Below, piece by piece: positions 9,216 to 17,193 of a DNA stretch of 64,000 nt. Position numbers and translations under genes: made by a program. A model generated the notes under the pieces. That model ran no database searches, had not been told where the DNA came from, and saw only the letters and a program-made list of their open reading frames with translations. This DNA is from Streptomyces flavofungini (GTDB taxonomy: Bacteria; Actinomycetota; Actinomycetes; Streptomycetales; Streptomycetaceae): NCBI RefSeq assembly GCF_030388665.1, contig NZ_CP128846.1, positions 1,798,001 to 1,862,000 on the forward strand, given 5' to 3'. Numbering within the stretch: the first letter of the stretch is position 1; each line of letters begins with the position of its first letter.

Positions 9216-9710
9216 GTGACCACTCTCGACTACGCCACGTACATCGCGAGCCTCCCCCGCGTGCTCGCCGGAGCCGCCAGCGTCATCCGCGACCGCGCCG
9301 GGCGCGTCCTGCTCGTGGAGCCCAACTACCGCGAGGGCTGGGCCCTTCCCGGCGGCACCGTCGAGTCGGACGACGGCGAGAGCCCGCGCCAGGGCGCGCG
9401 CCGCGAGACCGTCGAGGAGATCGGCCTGGACATCGCGCCCGGCGGGCTGCTCGCCGTGGACTGGGTGCCGGGCACGCCCGACCGGCCTCCGCTGGTGGCC
9501 TTCCTGTACGACGGCGGGGTGCTCGCCGACGACCGGTTCGAGGCGATCCGGCTCCAGGAGGAGGAACTGCTCTCGTGGCGCCTCGCCACCCGCGAGGAGC
9601 TGCCGACGTACCTCCCGGGACCGCTCGCGGGCCGGGTCCTCGCCGCGCTCGACGCGCTCGACGCGGGGACGGGTGCGGTGGAGCTGGAGAACGGGCGCCG
9701 GGTCGGCTGA
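9216..9710 (+). CDS. Nudix hydrolase
   Basis: GTG 9216 lies 25 bases after the vWA stop on the same strand and opens a 164-residue Nudix protein. The Nudix box is recognisable (GGTVESDDGESP, then ARRETVEEIGL) with the catalytic REtxEExGL core intact. Two extra residues between the first Gly and Glu make the spacing seven rather than the canonical five. The family hydrolyses nucleoside diphosphates linked to another moiety, such as ADP-ribose, oxidised dNTPs or NDP-sugars; the substrate cannot be told from sequence. The short spacing suggests readthrough from the VMAP operon. A strong hairpin overlaps its stop codon, so transcription probably ends here. Confidence 0.85.
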   Translation: MTTLDYATYIASLPRVLAGAASVIRDRAGRVLLVEPNYREGWALPGGTVESDDGESPRQGARRETVEEIGLDIAPGGLLAVDWVPGTPDRPPLVAFLYDGGVLADDRFEAIRLQEEELLSWRLATREELPTYLPGPLAGRVLAALDALDAGTGAVELENGRRVG

Positions 9711-9716
9711 CCCGGC
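9697..9716. terminator. Hairpin terminator overlapping the Nudix stop codon
   Basis: A perfect 8-bp stem, GCCGGGTC (9697-9704) and GACCCGGC (9709-9716), with a 4-base loop. It overlaps the TGA at 9708-9710 and lies between the convergent Nudix and ogt genes. There is no U-run, which is usual in Streptomyces terminators. It could serve both strands. Confidence 0.5.
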
Positions 9717-9751
9717 CCCGTTCCGCCTCCCCCGGACTCCCGCGGGCCCCG

Positions 9752-10252
9752 TCAGAACAGGACCGACCCGTTCTCGGAGGCTCCGCTCTCGAAGGCGAGG
9801 AGGCGCTGCTTGCGGTCGAGGCCGCCGCCGTAGCCGGTGAGGCCGCCGTTCGCGCCGATGACGCGGTGGCAGGGGACGATGACGCCGATGGGGTTCTTGC
9901 CGTTGGCCAGGCCGACGGCGCGGGAGGCGGCGGGGTTGCCGAGCTCCGCGGCGAGTTCGCCGTAGGTGCGGGTCTCGCCGTAGGGGATCTCCTGGAGAAG
10001 CTGCCACACCGAGCGCTGGAACGGGGTGCCGTCCAGGCGCAGCGGCAGGTCGAACTCCTTCAACTCGGCGGCGAAGTAGGCCTGAAGCTGCTCCGTGGCC
10101 GGGCCGAAGGGGGCGGGGTCGCGGTCGCCGAAGGTCTCCTCGGCGGGGCGGTGGCGCTGCTCGGTCATGTAGAGACCGCTGAGGGTGCCGTCGGTGGCGA
10201 CGAGGGTGAGCGGCCCGTAGGGGCTGTCGACGACGATGTGCTGTCGGTGCAT
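9752..10252 (-). CDS. ogt: Methylated-DNA--protein-cysteine S-methyltransferase
   Basis: A 166-residue Ogt/AGT protein that transfers alkyl groups from O6-alkylguanine in DNA to its own cysteine. The signature GVIVPCHRVIGANG contains the acceptor Cys in PCHR, and the DNA-binding helix region reads TPFQRSVWQLLQEIPYGETRTYGELA. Length is normal for the family. The ATG at 10252 lies one base after the TGA of the upstream Ada-like/AlkA gene on the same strand, so both are in one adaptive-response-type transcript. The C-terminal ASENGSVLF tail is slightly longer than the core fold needs. Suicide repair without turnover is expected from the family. Confidence 0.96.
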   Translation of the reverse strand: MHRQHIVVDSPYGPLTLVATDGTLSGLYMTEQRHRPAEETFGDRDPAPFGPATEQLQAYFAAELKEFDLPLRLDGTPFQRSVWQLLQEIPYGETRTYGELAAELGNPAASRAVGLANGKNPIGVIVPCHRVIGANGGLTGYGGGLDRKQRLLAFESGASENGSVLF

Positions 10253-10253
10253 G

Positions 10254-12167
10254 TCACGTCCCGTTCGGGAGGTAGTTGATGGCGTGGTCCTCGGTGGCCC
10301 ACAGGTACTGGACGGCGTAGGCGCGCCAGGGGCGCCAGGCGGCGGCGCGCGCGGTGAGGGCGGCGGGGGTGTGCGGCAGGCCGAGTGCCTGGGCGGCGCG
10401 CCGGATGCCGAGGTCGGAGGGCAGGAAGGCGTCCGGGTCGCCGAGGGCGCGCATCGCGATGACCTCCGTGGTCCAGGGGCCGAAGCCGGGCAGGGCGGCG
10501 AGCTGGGCGCGGGCGCGCTCCCAGTCGTTCTCGACGCCCAGCTGGAGGGTGCCGTCGGCGAGGTGGCGCACCAGCGTCATCAGGGTGGCGCGGCGGCTGC
10601 GGGGCAGCGCGAGCGACTCCGGGTCGAGGTCGGCGAGGGCCTCCGGCGCGGGGAAGAGGTGGGTGAGGCCGCCCTCGGGGTCGTCGACGGCCTCGCCGTG
10701 GGCGGTGACGAGGCGGGCGGCGTGGGTGCGGGCGGCGGCCGTGGAGACCTGCTGGCCGAGGACGGCGCGGACGGCGAACTCGGCCTCGTCCACGGTGCGC
10801 GGCACCCGCCGCCCCGGCGCCTTCGCGACGAGCGGGGCGAGCAGCGGGTCGTCGGCCAGTTGGCCGTCGACGGCGACGGGGTCGGCGTCCAGGTCGAGCA
10901 GGCGACGGCAGCGGCTGATGGCGAGGGTCAGGTCGCGCGGGTCGGTGAGGGCGAGGCGGCAGCCGATGTGGTCGGGGTGCGGGGTGAGGCCCACGATGCC
11001 GTGTCCGTAGGGCAGGCGCAGGGTGCGGCGGTAGGCGCCGTCGCGCCACTCCTCCACGCCGGGCACGGCGGTGGCGACGAGGTGGCCGAAGAGGTTGTCG
11101 GGGTGGAGGGGGGCGCGGAAGGGGAGGCGGAGGGAGATGGTGGCGGGGGCGCCGGGAACGGTGTCAGGGGCAGGACCGCGAGCACCACCGCCGGCACCAG
11201 CACCAGCACCAGCACCAGCACCAGCACCGCCACTGAAACCGGCGCCAAGGGTCACGCGCCTGCCCCCGGACCGCTTCGCCGCCCGGGCCCGGAGCTCCCC
11301 GGGGGCGAGCGCGAAGACCTCGCGGACGGTGTCGTTGAACGTACGGATCGAGGAGAAGCCCGCGCCGAAGGCGATCTGGGCCATGGGCAGGGCGGTGGTC
11401 TCGATGAGCAGGCGGGCGGTCTGGGCGCGCTGGGCGCGGGCGAGGGCGAGGGGGCCCGCGCCGAGTTCGGCGAGGAGCTGTCGCTCGACCTGGCGGGTGC
11501 TGTAGCCGAGGCGGGTGGCGAGGCCGGGGACGCCCTCGCGGTCGACGACGCCGTCACCGATGAGCCGCATGGCGCGGGCGACGAGGTCGGCCCGCTGGTT
11601 CCACTCGGGCGAGCCGGGGCTGCTGTCGGGGCGGCAGCGCTTGCAGGCCCGGAACCCGGCCTGCTGGCAGGCGGCGGCGCTCGGGTAGAAGCTCATGTTC
11701 TCGGGCTTGGGCGGCACGACCGGGCAGCTGGGACGGCAGTAGATGCGCGTCGTCAGGACCGCGGTGAAGAACCACCCGTCGAACCGGGCGTCCTTGGACT
11801 GCACGGCCCGCACACAGCGCTCGAAGTCCCCGTACGTCCCTGGGGGCGCGGCGGCTCGGACGGCGGCGAGGGGGGCGGCGGGGTGCTGCGCGGCCGCCGG
11901 GCCCGGACGGTCGGCGTTCCGGACTCCGACGGGGCCGGGGTGGTCGGCGCCCTGGGCTCCGTCCGGGCCGGAGCAGTCAGGCCCCTCGGTCCCACCCGGG
12001 CCGGAGCAGTCGGCCTTCTCGGCCCCGGCCGCGCCGGGACGCCCCGTGCCGGCCGCCCCCGTCACCGCGCGCGTGCCGGGGGCGGCCGGGCCCTCGGGCG
12101 GGTCGGCTGCTGGTGCGGGGGCGGTGGCCTCGAGGGCTCGGGATGCGGTGGGCGTCACGGGCGGCAT
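10254..12167 (-). CDS. alkA: Ada-like regulator / AlkA DNA-3-methyladenine glycosylase fusion
   Basis: A 637-residue fusion. Residues about 110-185 form an Ada-type metal-binding domain with CRPSC and CKRC, the cysteines that take methyl from phosphotriesters in Ada. Residues about 190-290 carry AraC-type HTH repeats (MAQIAFGAGFSSIRTFNDTVREVF). A Gly-Ala hinge coded by CACCAG repeats follows. Then come AlkA_N (SLRLPFRAPL...) and an HhH-GPD glycosylase (ALPGFGPWTTEVIAMRALGDPDAFLPSDLGIRR), whose Asp in FLPSD matches the catalytic Asp of AlkA. The first 100 or so residues are Pro/Gly/Ala-rich low complexity and no clear ribosome site precedes ATG 12167, so the true start may be downstream. The protein would both sense methylation damage and excise alkylpurines. 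It is followed immediately by ogt. Confidence 0.92.
   Translation of the reverse strand: MPPVTPTASRALEATAPAPAADPPEGPAAPGTRAVTGAAGTGRPGAAGAEKADCSGPGGTEGPDCSGPDGAQGADHPGPVGVRNADRPGPAAAQHPAAPLAAVRAAAPPGTYGDFERCVRAVQSKDARFDGWFFTAVLTTRIYCRPSCPVVPPKPENMSFYPSAAACQQAGFRACKRCRPDSSPGSPEWNQRADLVARAMRLIGDGVVDREGVPGLATRLGYSTRQVERQLLAELGAGPLALARAQRAQTARLLIETTALPMAQIAFGAGFSSIRTFNDTVREVFALAPGELRARAAKRSGGRRVTLGAGFSGGAGAGAGAGAGAGGGARGPAPDTVPGAPATISLRLPFRAPLHPDNLFGHLVATAVPGVEEWRDGAYRRTLRLPYGHGIVGLTPHPDHIGCRLALTDPRDLTLAISRCRRLLDLDADPVAVDGQLADDPLLAPLVAKAPGRRVPRTVDEAEFAVRAVLGQQVSTAAARTHAARLVTAHGEAVDDPEGGLTHLFPAPEALADLDPESLALPRSRRATLMTLVRHLADGTLQLGVENDWERARAQLAALPGFGPWTTEVIAMRALGDPDAFLPSDLGIRRAAQALGLPHTPAALTARAAAWRPWRAYAVQYLWATEDHAINYLPNGT
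11195..11224. repeat. Hexanucleotide tandem repeat (CACCAG)x5 within alkA
   Basis: Five perfect CACCAG units, followed by an imperfect sixth (CACCGC). On the coding strand they encode alternating Gly-Ala residues joining the Ada-like and AlkA halves. Slippage here would change hinge length by two residues without shifting frame. Confidence 0.9.
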
Positions 12168-12217
12168 GGCTCAAGCATCGGACATCCCCCGGGCCCGGGG
12201 CTGGCGAGAATCCGACA

Positions 12218-12772
12218 TCAACCTCGTGCGGCCAGGGCCTCATCGAACGCCCGGTACGCGACCTCGTCGAACAGGACGAACCGCACCTCGTCCAGGTCCC
12301 GCGCGACCGCCCCCGCTCCCTCCGGGCCCGCCGCCAGGGCGCCCCGCACGGCGTCCACTGCGATCCGTGCCGCGTCGTCCAGCGGCCACCGGTACACCCC
12401 CGTCGAGATCGCGGGGAAGGCGACCGTGCGGGCTCCCAGGCCGGCCGCGACCCGCAGGGACTCCCGGTAGCAGGAGGCGAGGAGGTCCGAGCGGTCCTCG
12501 GTGGGCGACCACACGGGGCCGACGGTGTGGATGACGTGGTGGGCGTCCAGGCGGCCGGCCGTCGTCGCCACGGCCTGGCCGGTCGGCAGGCCCTTGCCGT
12601 AGTGCGAGGCCCGCAGGCGGCGGCAGTCGGCGAGGATGTCGGGGCCGCCGCGCCGGTGGATGGCGCCGTCGACGCCTCCGCCGCCGAGCAGCGAGGAGTT
12701 CGCCGCGTTCACGAGGGCGTCGGCGCGCTGGCGGGTGATGTCGCCCCGGACAAGGGTGATGCGGGCGCTCAC
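12218..12772 (-). CDS. Macrodomain protein (O-acetyl-ADP-ribose deacetylase-like)
   Basis: A 184-residue macrodomain. The GTG at 12772 overlaps the upstream flavoenzyme TGA (GTGA), so I use it rather than the long open frame that continues further upstream. Diagnostic motifs are [28 protein letters not shown] at residues about 17-45, containing the catalytic-type Asn and the phosphate-binding Gly loop, and [20 protein letters not shown] near 125-145. Bacterial relatives remove O-acetyl-ADP-ribose or mono-ADP-ribose from proteins. Translational coupling to a flavoenzyme is odd and no functional link is obvious. It is the third ADP-ribose- or nucleotide-type hydrolase in the first 13 kb. Confidence 0.93.
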   Translation of the reverse strand: MSARITLVRGDITRQRADALVNAANSSLLGGGGVDGAIHRRGGPDILADCRRLRASHYGKGLPTGQAVATTAGRLDAHHVIHTVGPVWSPTEDRSDLLASCYRESLRVAAGLGARTVAFPAISTGVYRWPLDDAARIAVDAVRGALAAGPEGAGAVARDLDEVRFVLFDEVAYRAFDEALAARG

Positions 12773-14190
12773 GCGGGCTCCCGCAGCCGCTTCCAGACGG
12801 CCTTGGCCGCGTTGTGGCCGGACATGCCGTGCACACCGGGTCCCGGCGGGGTCGCCGACGAGCAGATGAAGACGGCGGGGTGCCGGGTCCGGTACGGGTA
12901 CGCGGTGAGCCGGGGCCGCAGCAGGAGCTGGAGTCCGCTGGCGGCGCCGCAGGCGATGTCGCCGCCGACGTAGTTGGCGTTGCGGGTGGCGAGCTGCGGC
13001 GGGCCCGCGGTGGCGCGGGCGAGGACGCGGTCGCGGAAGCCGGGGGCGAAGCGTTCCAGCTGCCGCTCGATGGCGTCGGTGAGGTCGCCCTGCCAGCCGT
13101 TGGGGACGTGCCCGTACGCCCAGAAGACCTGCTTGCCCGCGGGCGCCCGGGACGAGTCGACGACGCCGGGCTGCACGGTGATCAGGAACGGCGCGTCCGG
13201 CGCCCGGCCCTCGCGGGACGCGGCCCGCAGCGCGGCGCCGATCTCGCGGCTGCTCGCGCCGACCTGGACGGTGCCCGCGACGCGTGCCTCGGGCGCGGTC
13301 CACGGCACAGGCCCGTCGAGCGCGTAGTCGATCTTGAAGGCGGCGGCGCCGTACCGGAAGTCGTCGTAGTAGCGCCCGAGCCCGGCGATGCGGGCGAGCG
13401 CGGCGGGCGAGGTGTCGAAGACGTACGCGCGGGCGGGCGGCAGGTCGTCGAGCCGCTTGACCTCGTAGTCGGTGTGGATGATGCCGCCGAGGTCGGTGAG
13501 GTACGCGGCGAGCGCGTCCGAGATGGACTGCGAGCCGCCGCGGGCCAGCGGCCAGCCGCGGGCGTGCGCGGCGAGCGCGAAGACCATGCCGACGCCGCCC
13601 GTGGCGAGGCCGCCGAGCGGCGCGATGACGTGGGCGACGAGCCCGGAGAACAGGGCCCGCGCGGGCTCGTCCCGAAAGCGCCGCATCAGCCACGTCGACG
13701 GCGGCAGGCCCACGAGCCCGAACCGGGCGAGCAGCGCCGGGTCGCGGGGCAGCGCGGTCAGCGGCAGCGACATGAAGTCCCGCAGCAGGGTGTCCCAGTG
13801 GGGCAGGAAGGGCTCGACGAGCCTGCGGTACGCCCCCGCGTCGCGCGGCCCGAAGGAGGCGGCGGTCTCGGCGACGGAGCGCGCGAGCACGGCGGCGCGG
13901 CCGTCGAGGAGGGGGTGGGCCATGGGCAGTTCGGGCTGGAGCCACGCGAGGCCGTACCGCTCCAGGGGCATGGCGCGGAACGCGGGTGAGTTGATGCCGA
14001 GGGGGTGCGCCGCCGAGCACGGGTCGTGCCGGAAGCCGGGGAGGGTCAGCTCCTCGGTGCGGGCGCCGCCGCCGACGGTGCCGCGGGCCTCGAAGACGGC
14101 CACGGAGAAGCCGCGGCGGGCCAGCTCCACGGCAGCGGTCAGACCGTTCGGTCCCGCCCCCACGACGACGGCATCGAGCATCGACGGCAC
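12769..14190 (-). CDS. Phytoene desaturase-like FAD-dependent oxidoreductase
   Basis: A 473-residue flavoprotein. The N-terminus has the FAD Rossmann motif [20 protein letters not shown] with the conserved downstream Glu ([14 protein letters not shown]). Near the C-terminus [23 protein letters not shown] is the second FAD-binding motif of the CrtI/phytoene-dehydrogenase-related family. GTG 14190 is chosen because AAGGAG lies 7 bases upstream; ATG 14181 is an internal alternative. No other carotenoid gene is near, so this belongs to the broad CrtI-related group of unknown substrate. It is coupled to the macrodomain gene. Confidence 0.9.
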   Translation of the reverse strand: MPSMLDAVVVGAGPNGLTAAVELARRGFSVAVFEARGTVGGGARTEELTLPGFRHDPCSAAHPLGINSPAFRAMPLERYGLAWLQPELPMAHPLLDGRAAVLARSVAETAASFGPRDAGAYRRLVEPFLPHWDTLLRDFMSLPLTALPRDPALLARFGLVGLPPSTWLMRRFRDEPARALFSGLVAHVIAPLGGLATGGVGMVFALAAHARGWPLARGGSQSISDALAAYLTDLGGIIHTDYEVKRLDDLPPARAYVFDTSPAALARIAGLGRYYDDFRYGAAAFKIDYALDGPVPWTAPEARVAGTVQVGASSREIGAALRAASREGRAPDAPFLITVQPGVVDSSRAPAGKQVFWAYGHVPNGWQGDLTDAIERQLERFAPGFRDRVLARATAGPPQLATRNANYVGGDIACGAASGLQLLLRPRLTAYPYRTRHPAVFICSSATPPGPGVHGMSGHNAAKAVWKRLREPA

Positions 14191-14385
14191 CTTCGGACTC
14201 CTTCGTCAGCCGATGGCCAGTGCCGCCCAGGATATGCCGGACCACGGACGCTCCCCGGGCCCCGGCGCCCTCCGGCAGCACGCAGGTCCACCACGCCGCC
14301 GCGTCCGGCCACGGCCGCGGCACCGGTCGACCTGCCCGATCGCCCGCGGCCCGGACCGCGCCGGACCGCGCGGTCGCGTCCCCCG

Positions 14386-15240
14386 TCAGACCCGGCTCGC
14401 GAGCACCGCCGCCACCCGCAGGGCCGTGGCCTCGTCGCGGGCCGCCGTGAACGGCAGGGCGTTGCCGCCGGTGATGGCGAAGGGCACGCCGTCGCGGGTG
14501 CGGTGGGCGCCGCCCGCCTCCTCCACCAGGAGCAGGCCCGCGGCGTGGTCCCAGGCCAGCTCCCAGCTGAAGGCGACGGCGTCGAGGGCGCCGCGGGCGA
14601 TGGCGAGATACTCCAGGCCCGCCGAGCCGCAGGGGCGCGCGGCGAAGCCCTCGGCGGTGAGGCCGAGCAGGGCGCGCTTCTGGTCGTCGGTGGTGAAGTC
14701 CGGGTGGGACGTGGCCACCGTCAGGGGGCGGCCGGGCTCGGGGGAACCGGCGCGCAGGGGCGTGCCGTTGAGCGTGGCGCCCTTGCCGCGGACCGCCGTC
14801 GCGAACTCGTCGAGCGCGGGTGCGTACGTCCACGAGGCCAGGACGACGCCGTCGAGGGCGAGCGCGACGAGCGTGCAGAAACCGGGGTCTCCGTGGACGA
14901 ACTGGCGTGTCCCGTCGACGGGATCGACGATCCAGACCGGTGCTTGGCCCGCTATCGCGTCGTACCTCGCCGGGTCGGCGTGCACCGCCTCCTCGCCGAC
15001 GACGACCGAGCCGGGCAGCAGGGCCGTCAGCTCTCGGGTCAGGTGCTCCTCCGCCAGCCGGTCGGCGACGGTCACCAGGTCGTGCGGGCCGCTCTTCTGG
15101 ACGACGTCGTCCTCGGCGAGCTGCCGGAACCTCGGGGTGATCTCCGCGGCCGCGGCCTCGCGGACCACGCGCTCCACGTCAGCGCTCTGTCGTGCGAGAA
15201 AGTCGTCGATGCTTTCCTTGATTGCCTGTGTTTCGATCAT
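14386..15240 (-). CDS. Inositol monophosphatase family protein
   Basis: A 284-residue Mg-dependent phosphatase. Metal-binding residues are visible in GEEAVH and WIVDPVDGTRQFVHG (DPxDGT signature), and in the second motif WELAWDHAAGLLLVEEAGG. Relatives dephosphorylate inositol phosphate, histidinol phosphate, PAP or fructose-1,6-bisphosphate; the substrate cannot be fixed here. ATG 15240 is the only plausible start. A GGAGG lies only one or two bases before it, which is unusually tight spacing. It is separated from its neighbours by 147 and 195 bases, so it is probably transcribed alone. Confidence 0.93.
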   Translation of the reverse strand: MIETQAIKESIDDFLARQSADVERVVREAAAAEITPRFRQLAEDDVVQKSGPHDLVTVADRLAEEHLTRELTALLPGSVVVGEEAVHADPARYDAIAGQAPVWIVDPVDGTRQFVHGDPGFCTLVALALDGVVLASWTYAPALDEFATAVRGKGATLNGTPLRAGSPEPGRPLTVATSHPDFTTDDQKRALLGLTAEGFAARPCGSAGLEYLAIARGALDAVAFSWELAWDHAAGLLLVEEAGGAHRTRDGVPFAITGGNALPFTAARDEATALRVAAVLASRV

Positions 15241-15387
15241 GCCTCCATGAGAGCACGTACCACTGACAACGCGGACTCCCGGGGTGAACAGAGGGTGGAA
15301 TCGGGATGAAAGGGAGACCCTGGGGCGGCCCCCGAGTGAGCAAGCCCTTGGCGCCTTCCGAACGCCGCCCGGGAATGCCAAGCGGCC

Positions 15388-17184
15388 TCACCGTCCGACC
15401 GCGTACCCCTGCATCCCCCGCGGATTCGCCGCCGCCGAGAGCACTCCGGTCCGCGGGTCCCGCGCCACCGCGCACAGCCGCCCCTCCGTCCAGGGCCCGC
15501 CCACGGTCACGTCGTGGCCGCGGCGCCGCAGCTCCGCGACGACCTCCGGGTCCGTGCGGGACTCGACGACGAGGCTGCCCGGCCGCATCCCGCGCGGGTA
15601 GAACGACTCGGGGAAGGACTCGGTGTGCCAGTTCGGGGCGTCGACGGCGCCTTGCAGGTCGAGCCCGCCGCGTACCGGCAGGCGCAGCACCACCGACAGG
15701 AAGAAGTGCACCTGCCACTGGTCCTGCTGGTCGCCGCCCGGCGTGCCGAAGGCCATGACGGGCACGCCGTCCTTGAGGGCGAGCGAGGGCGTCAGCGTCG
15801 TGCGGGGGCGGCGGCCCGGGGTGAGGGAGTTGGGCAGGCCCTCCTCCAGCCAGGCCATCTGCAGCCGGGTGCCGAGGGGGAAGCCGAGCTCGGGCACGAC
15901 GGGGTTGGACTGGAGCCAGCCGCCGGACGGCGTCGCCGCGACCATGTTCCCCCAGCGGTCGACGACGTCCAGGTGGCAGGTGTCACCCCGGGTCCCGCCG
16001 TCCCGCGCCACGGTCGGCTCCCCCGCGCCCACCGCGACCTCGCGCGCACCGGCCCCGGAGGCGACGGCCCGCGCGTGCGCGGACAGCCTCGGCTCGCGTC
16101 CGCCGGGGCGTCCGGGCCGCAGCTCGCGGGAGGCCAGGTCGCCGATGAGTTCCCGGCGCCGGGCGTTGTAGGCGGGCGAGAGGAGTTCGGCGACCGGCAC
16201 CTCGGCGGCGTCGCCGTACCAGGCCTCCCGGTCCGCCATGGCGAGCTTGCAGCCCTCGACGAGCAGATGCGTGTACGCGGCCGAGCCGTACGCGGGCAAT
16301 TCGGCGGGAAGCAGGGCGAGTTGCTGGAGGAAGGCGGGACCCTGGCTCCAGGGGCCCGCCTTGCAGAGGGTCCAGCCGTTCCAGTCGTGGGTGACCGGGT
16401 CCTCGTACGTGGCCGACCAGCCGGCGAGGTCGGCGGCCGTGAGGGTGCCGGTGTGGTGCGTGCCGCTGGTGTCCAGGGTGGGGCGCGCGGACTGGCGGAG
16501 CAGGGCCTCGGCGATGAATCCGGTGCGCCACACCTCGCGGGCGGCGTCGATCTGCGCGTCGCGGTCGGTGCCGCCCGCGGCCTCGGCCTCGGCGACGAGC
16601 CGCCGCCAGGTGGCGGCGAGGCGCGGGTTGCGCAGGAGTTCGCCGGGGGCGGGCGGGGCACCGCCCGGCAGGTAGACCTCGGCCGACGACGTCCACGCGG
16701 TCTCGAAGAGTTCCCGTACGGCGGCGACGGTCTCCGTGACGCCTTCCACGGGCGGGTGCCCGTCCTCGGCGTACCCGATGGCGTATGTCAGGACCTCGGC
16801 GAGGGACTTGGTGCCGTGGTCGCGCAGCAGCAGCATCCACGCGTCGAAGGCGCCCGGGACGGCGGCGGCGAGCGGCCCGGTGCCGGGCACGAGGTCGAGG
16901 CCGAGGGTGTCCCGGTAGTGGCTGACGCTCGCGCCCGCGGGCGCGACGCCCTGGCCGCACAGGACGCGCACGTCGCCGCCCGCCGGGGCGAGGATGATCG
17001 GCACCTCGCCCGCGGGCCCGTTCAGGTGCGGCTCGACCACATGCAGCACGAAGCCCGCCGCGACGGCGGCGTCGTAGGCGTTGCCGCCGTCCTCCAGGAC
17101 GGCCATCGCGGACTGCGAGGCGAGCCAGTGGGTGGACGACACCATGCCGAAGGTGCCCTGGAGCGTGGGGCGCGTCGTGAACAT
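15388..17184 (-). CDS. Gamma-glutamyltransferase family protein
   Basis: A 598-residue Ntn-hydrolase of the gamma-glutamyltransferase family. The expected autocleavage nucleophile is Thr402 in RGDTCHLDVVDRWGNMVAATPSGG; the large-subunit start GGNAYDAAVAAGFVLHVVEPHLNG and the glycine-rich FGTPGGDQQDQWQ motif are also present. There is no signal peptide, so a cytosolic location is predicted, unlike the exported glutathione-degrading enzymes. The usual GIGGGGF segment after VVEPH is replaced by GPAGEVP, so substrate use may differ. It starts 9 bases after the LuxR stop on the same strand, so it should share the regulator's transcript and may be part of the neighbouring biosynthetic locus. Confidence 0.92.
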   Translation of the reverse strand: MFTTRPTLQGTFGMVSSTHWLASQSAMAVLEDGGNAYDAAVAAGFVLHVVEPHLNGPAGEVPIILAPAGGDVRVLCGQGVAPAGASVSHYRDTLGLDLVPGTGPLAAAVPGAFDAWMLLLRDHGTKSLAEVLTYAIGYAEDGHPPVEGVTETVAAVRELFETAWTSSAEVYLPGGAPPAPGELLRNPRLAATWRRLVAEAEAAGGTDRDAQIDAAREVWRTGFIAEALLRQSARPTLDTSGTHHTGTLTAADLAGWSATYEDPVTHDWNGWTLCKAGPWSQGPAFLQQLALLPAELPAYGSAAYTHLLVEGCKLAMADREAWYGDAAEVPVAELLSPAYNARRRELIGDLASRELRPGRPGGREPRLSAHARAVASGAGAREVAVGAGEPTVARDGGTRGDTCHLDVVDRWGNMVAATPSGGWLQSNPVVPELGFPLGTRLQMAWLEEGLPNSLTPGRRPRTTLTPSLALKDGVPVMAFGTPGGDQQDQWQVHFFLSVVLRLPVRGGLDLQGAVDAPNWHTESFPESFYPRGMRPGSLVVESRTDPEVVAELRRRGHDVTVGGPWTEGRLCAVARDPRTGVLSAAANPRGMQGYAVGR

Positions 17185-17193
17185 GCCCGCAGG

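Noticed and set aside
10236..12470. A 744-codon open frame on the + strand opposite alkA
   Set aside because: Shadow composition (Gly/Glu/Ala-rich) and no ribosome site, with a well-supported Ada-AlkA gene on the other strand.
14364..14375. GACCGCGCGGTC palindrome downstream of the inositol-monophosphatase-family gene as a terminator
   Set aside because: Only 12 bp with no loop, in very GC-rich DNA where such dyads are common. Too weak to list.
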